A DNA stretch of 14,488 nt from Methanosarcina sp. (GTDB lineage Archaea > Halobacteriota > Methanosarcinia > Methanosarcinales > Methanosarcinaceae): contig DUGS01000174.1 of NCBI GenBank assembly GCA_013331265.1, positions 557 to 15,044 of the forward strand. Direction: 5' to 3'. The notes under the pieces were generated by a model that saw nothing but the letters and a program-made list of their open reading frames with translations, made no database searches and had not been told where the DNA came from. Both the position numbers and the translations under genes were made by a program. Shown piece by piece: positions 13,143-14,488 of this stretch (the first letter of the stretch is position 1; the number at the start of each line of letters is the position of its first letter).

Positions 13143-14138
13143 TTAGCTCTGCTGCTCTCCGGTCCCATATCTCTTTCTAAGTGATCTGGAACCTGCAAAA
13201 TACCTGGTTCTTGCAAGAGACCTGGTTCTGGCAGAGTTTTTTTCCATACCAGGCACAAAGCCGTTTTTGACTTTCGGACCGGTTTTGATTAGAGAATCTA
13301 TTTCGACAAGGTTTACAGCTTTTATGAGTCCTTCTTCAGACCCACTCTTTAACTGCTTCTCTGCCTCAACCATAATCACTTTCCCTAAAGCGTTAACCTC
13401 TGCAAGAGGAGGCTTTTCCCCTGCTTCCCGTAAAAAAGATACTCCAGAAGGTGCCTTTATTGTACCTTCTACTCTTGCTTTTTCGTGAAGGGTTACAGAA
13501 TCGGCTTTTACTCCTCCGAAGATCCTGCTGTTTCTGCCTATATGTACCTGCCCTTTAGAAATAAGGCTTCCATAGACAGTACTGTCTTCTCCTATTGTTA
13601 TGTTTCCTTCCGAATTGATGCTTCCTTTAAGGACCAGGGCTTTCCCGGTTTCTACAGACTGCACCCTGAGATTCCCTATCAGATAGCAGTTGCTTCCTAT
13701 AACTGCTTCTCCGCCAACTTCAATGGCTTCAGGAGAGATTTTTGCATCTGCGGGTATGATAAATACTTTTTCCCCAGGTTGTTTTCCATCAAGTTCCTCG
13801 CTATCTTCGGAGTCATCAAAAAGCTCTTCAATTGCTTTTTCCACTTCTTCTCCTTTACCGAGGCGCATCATTTCCCTGATATACAAAAACAGAAATATGA
13901 TTACAGGGACAGGGTTCCTGACGATAATCCAGCCTTTGGCTTCAAATCCACCTTTAATTTTTACTTCTTTTCCTACGTCCAGGTCCCCTTCTACGCTCAG
14001 TTTTCCGTCAATGGTAACGAATTCTCCCAGATATGCATTTCTCCCGACCTTTACCCCGCTTCCTATTTTTGACCACATGTCAATCCTGGCATCAGAGCAG
14101 GCTATTACATCTCCGGAAACAGCAACCCCTTCTCCCAT
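13143..14138 (-). CDS. Bactofilin-like polymer-forming cytoskeletal protein
   Basis: The protein consists largely of short beta-helix turns, seen as repeated hydrophobic-Gly patterns such as SKIGSGVKVGRNAYLGEFVTI (23-43), GKLSVEGDLDVGKEVKIKGG, and, later, GNITIGEDSTVYGSLISKGQVHIGRNSRIFGGV (about 178-210). This is the bactofilin/polymer-forming pattern. Between the two beta-helix blocks lies a hydrophobic segment (IIVRNPVPVIIFLFLYI, 71-87) and an acidic linker (EELFDDSEDSEELDG), as in euryarchaeal members I recall. The C-terminal third is unlike the rest and ends in a basic, repeated stretch (SARTRSLARTRYFAGSRSLRK). The ATG at 14138 gives 331 residues but is probably not the true start: homologous-looking codons continue upstream. 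The frame also continues after the TAA. Its role is likely structural at the membrane; no enzyme motif is seen. Confidence 0.7.
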   Translation of the reverse strand: MGEGVAVSGDVIACSDARIDMWSKIGSGVKVGRNAYLGEFVTIDGKLSVEGDLDVGKEVKIKGGFEAKGWIIVRNPVPVIIFLFLYIREMMRLGKGEEVEKAIEELFDDSEDSEELDGKQPGEKVFIIPADAKISPEAIEVGGEAVIGSNCYLIGNLRVQSVETGKALVLKGSINSEGNITIGEDSTVYGSLISKGQVHIGRNSRIFGGVKADSVTLHEKARVEGTIKAPSGVSFLREAGEKPPLAEVNALGKVIMVEAEKQLKSGSEEGLIKAVNLVEIDSLIKTGPKVKNGFVPGMEKNSARTRSLARTRYFAGSRSLRKRYGTGEQQS

Positions 14139-14290
14139 GATGACCGTATCTCCCGATATACAGTACTGGACGCTGGAATGATTGCCGATAATAACGTCTC
14201 CATCTACTGTAATTCTGTTTGTTTCTATTCTGGTATTATCGGGAACCAGAAGGTGTTTTAGGATTTGCTCTGGCTCTGAGATGTTTTCAC
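14139..14290 (-). pseudogene. Upstream part of the bactofilin-like gene, apparently frame-shifted
   Basis: In frame with the ATG at 14138 the upstream codons read HLLVPDNTRIETNRITVDGD and then VIIGNHSSVQYCISGDTVI. This is the usual N-terminus of this archaeal family and a natural first beta-helix turn. The frame is open back to a TAA near 14314, but contains no ATG, GTG or TTG. A GTG at 14290 (just after GGAGA) begins VKTSQSQSKS in another frame and stops at TAA near 14260. One extra base in CCTAAAAC at about 14256-14263 would fuse the two parts. A deletion, a sequencing error, or a non-canonical start are the options. Confidence 0.5.
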
Positions 14291-14354
14291 TCTCCGAGAA
14301 AACTGTTTCCTGTTATCAGGTTTGAAGGTTCATATGTGGTTTTAAGGGTGCGGG

Positions 14355-14362
14355 TTTTAAAC
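14355..14362 (-). promoter_or_regulatory. Candidate TATA box for the bactofilin-like gene
   Basis: The minus strand reads GGTTTAAAACC here; initiation about 25 nt downstream would fall near 14330, some 40 nt before the GTG at 14290. It is a weak match in an AT-rich area and supports the gene starting near 14290 rather than at 14138. The remaining bases to 14488 show no gene. Confidence 0.3.
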
Positions 14363-14488
14363 CACGATATTGAAAATACAATTATTTATTTTGTAAGGTA
14401 GTATTTATTCAAAACTATCTACAATATATTCTTATTCATTTTTTCTGCCCATTCTCATTTTTTGAGCAGTAAGGATGACCTCTTATTA

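Noticed and set aside
13143..13145. Pyrrolysine readthrough of the bactofilin-like stop
   Set aside because: Methanosarcina can read UAG as pyrrolysine, but this stop is TAA; readthrough by that route does not apply.
13485..14072. 195-codon plus-strand frame opposite the bactofilin-like gene
   Set aside because: It is antisense to a gene with clear beta-helix repeats; its translation is rich in Phe and Tyr with no recognisable motif, a typical shadow frame.
14425..14488. Tail of another minus-strand gene at the right edge
   Set aside because: One frame is open to a TGA (ending CSKNENGQKK), but fewer than 20 codons are visible and they carry no recognisable motif.

Overview
The window is chromosomal DNA of a methanogenic archaeon, almost certainly a Methanosarcina species. 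The evidence is archaeal-type replication and transcription proteins (PCNA, the iron-sulfur primase subunit PriL, transcription factor S), an archaeosortase with archaetidylserine-synthesis genes, an archaeal MptD-type dihydroneopterin aldolase for methanopterin synthesis, a corrinoid/F430-type a,c-diamide synthase, TATA-box promoters, and compact coding blocks separated by long AT-rich spacers.

Layout. 1-182 (minus): start of a small exported cysteine-rich protein, cut by the window edge. 678-1997 (plus): cobyrinate / Ni-sirohydrochlorin a,c-diamide synthase standing alone, with a TATA box so close that the mRNA may be leaderless. 1998-2446: spacer with a T-rich terminator and several tandem repeats, including a 26-bp array. 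2447-2911 (plus): VOC/glyoxalase-fold protein. 2989-5858 (minus): information-processing block read Nudix hydrolase, tfs, then (own promoter) pcn and priL. 5859-6700: 842-bp spacer with a second 26-bp tandem array, two doubtful small reading frames and a perfect palindrome. 6701-9393 (plus): artA (archaeosortase A), asd/pssD, pssA and mptD, closely packed. 9671-10210 (plus): LURP-one/tubby-like protein. 10420-12688 (minus): argD-hisC, overlapping PLP aminotransferase genes. 13143-14138 (minus): bactofilin-like polymer-forming protein whose 5' and 3' ends are both anomalous.

How the genes work together. Archaeosortase A cuts PGF-CTERM surface proteins and joins them to a lipid; asd and pssA make archaetidylethanolamine from CDP-archaeol through archaetidylserine. 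The cluster therefore pairs the enzyme with the probable supply of its lipid co-substrate, the best functional story here. pcn and priL are 7 nt apart and give the sliding clamp and primase large subunit in one transcript. tfs overlaps the Nudix gene upstream of it.

The least explained observations are the broken-looking ends of the bactofilin-like gene (a homologous-looking N-terminus with no start codon in frame, and 57 open in-frame codons encoding a membrane helix after its TAA), the two unrelated 26-bp tandem arrays, a nested inverted repeat behind a TATA box at 4976-5100, and a short frame coupled by ATGA overlap to the Nudix gene. No transposase, CRISPR array, tRNA or rRNA was seen. 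All calls are from reading the sequence; no database search was possible.
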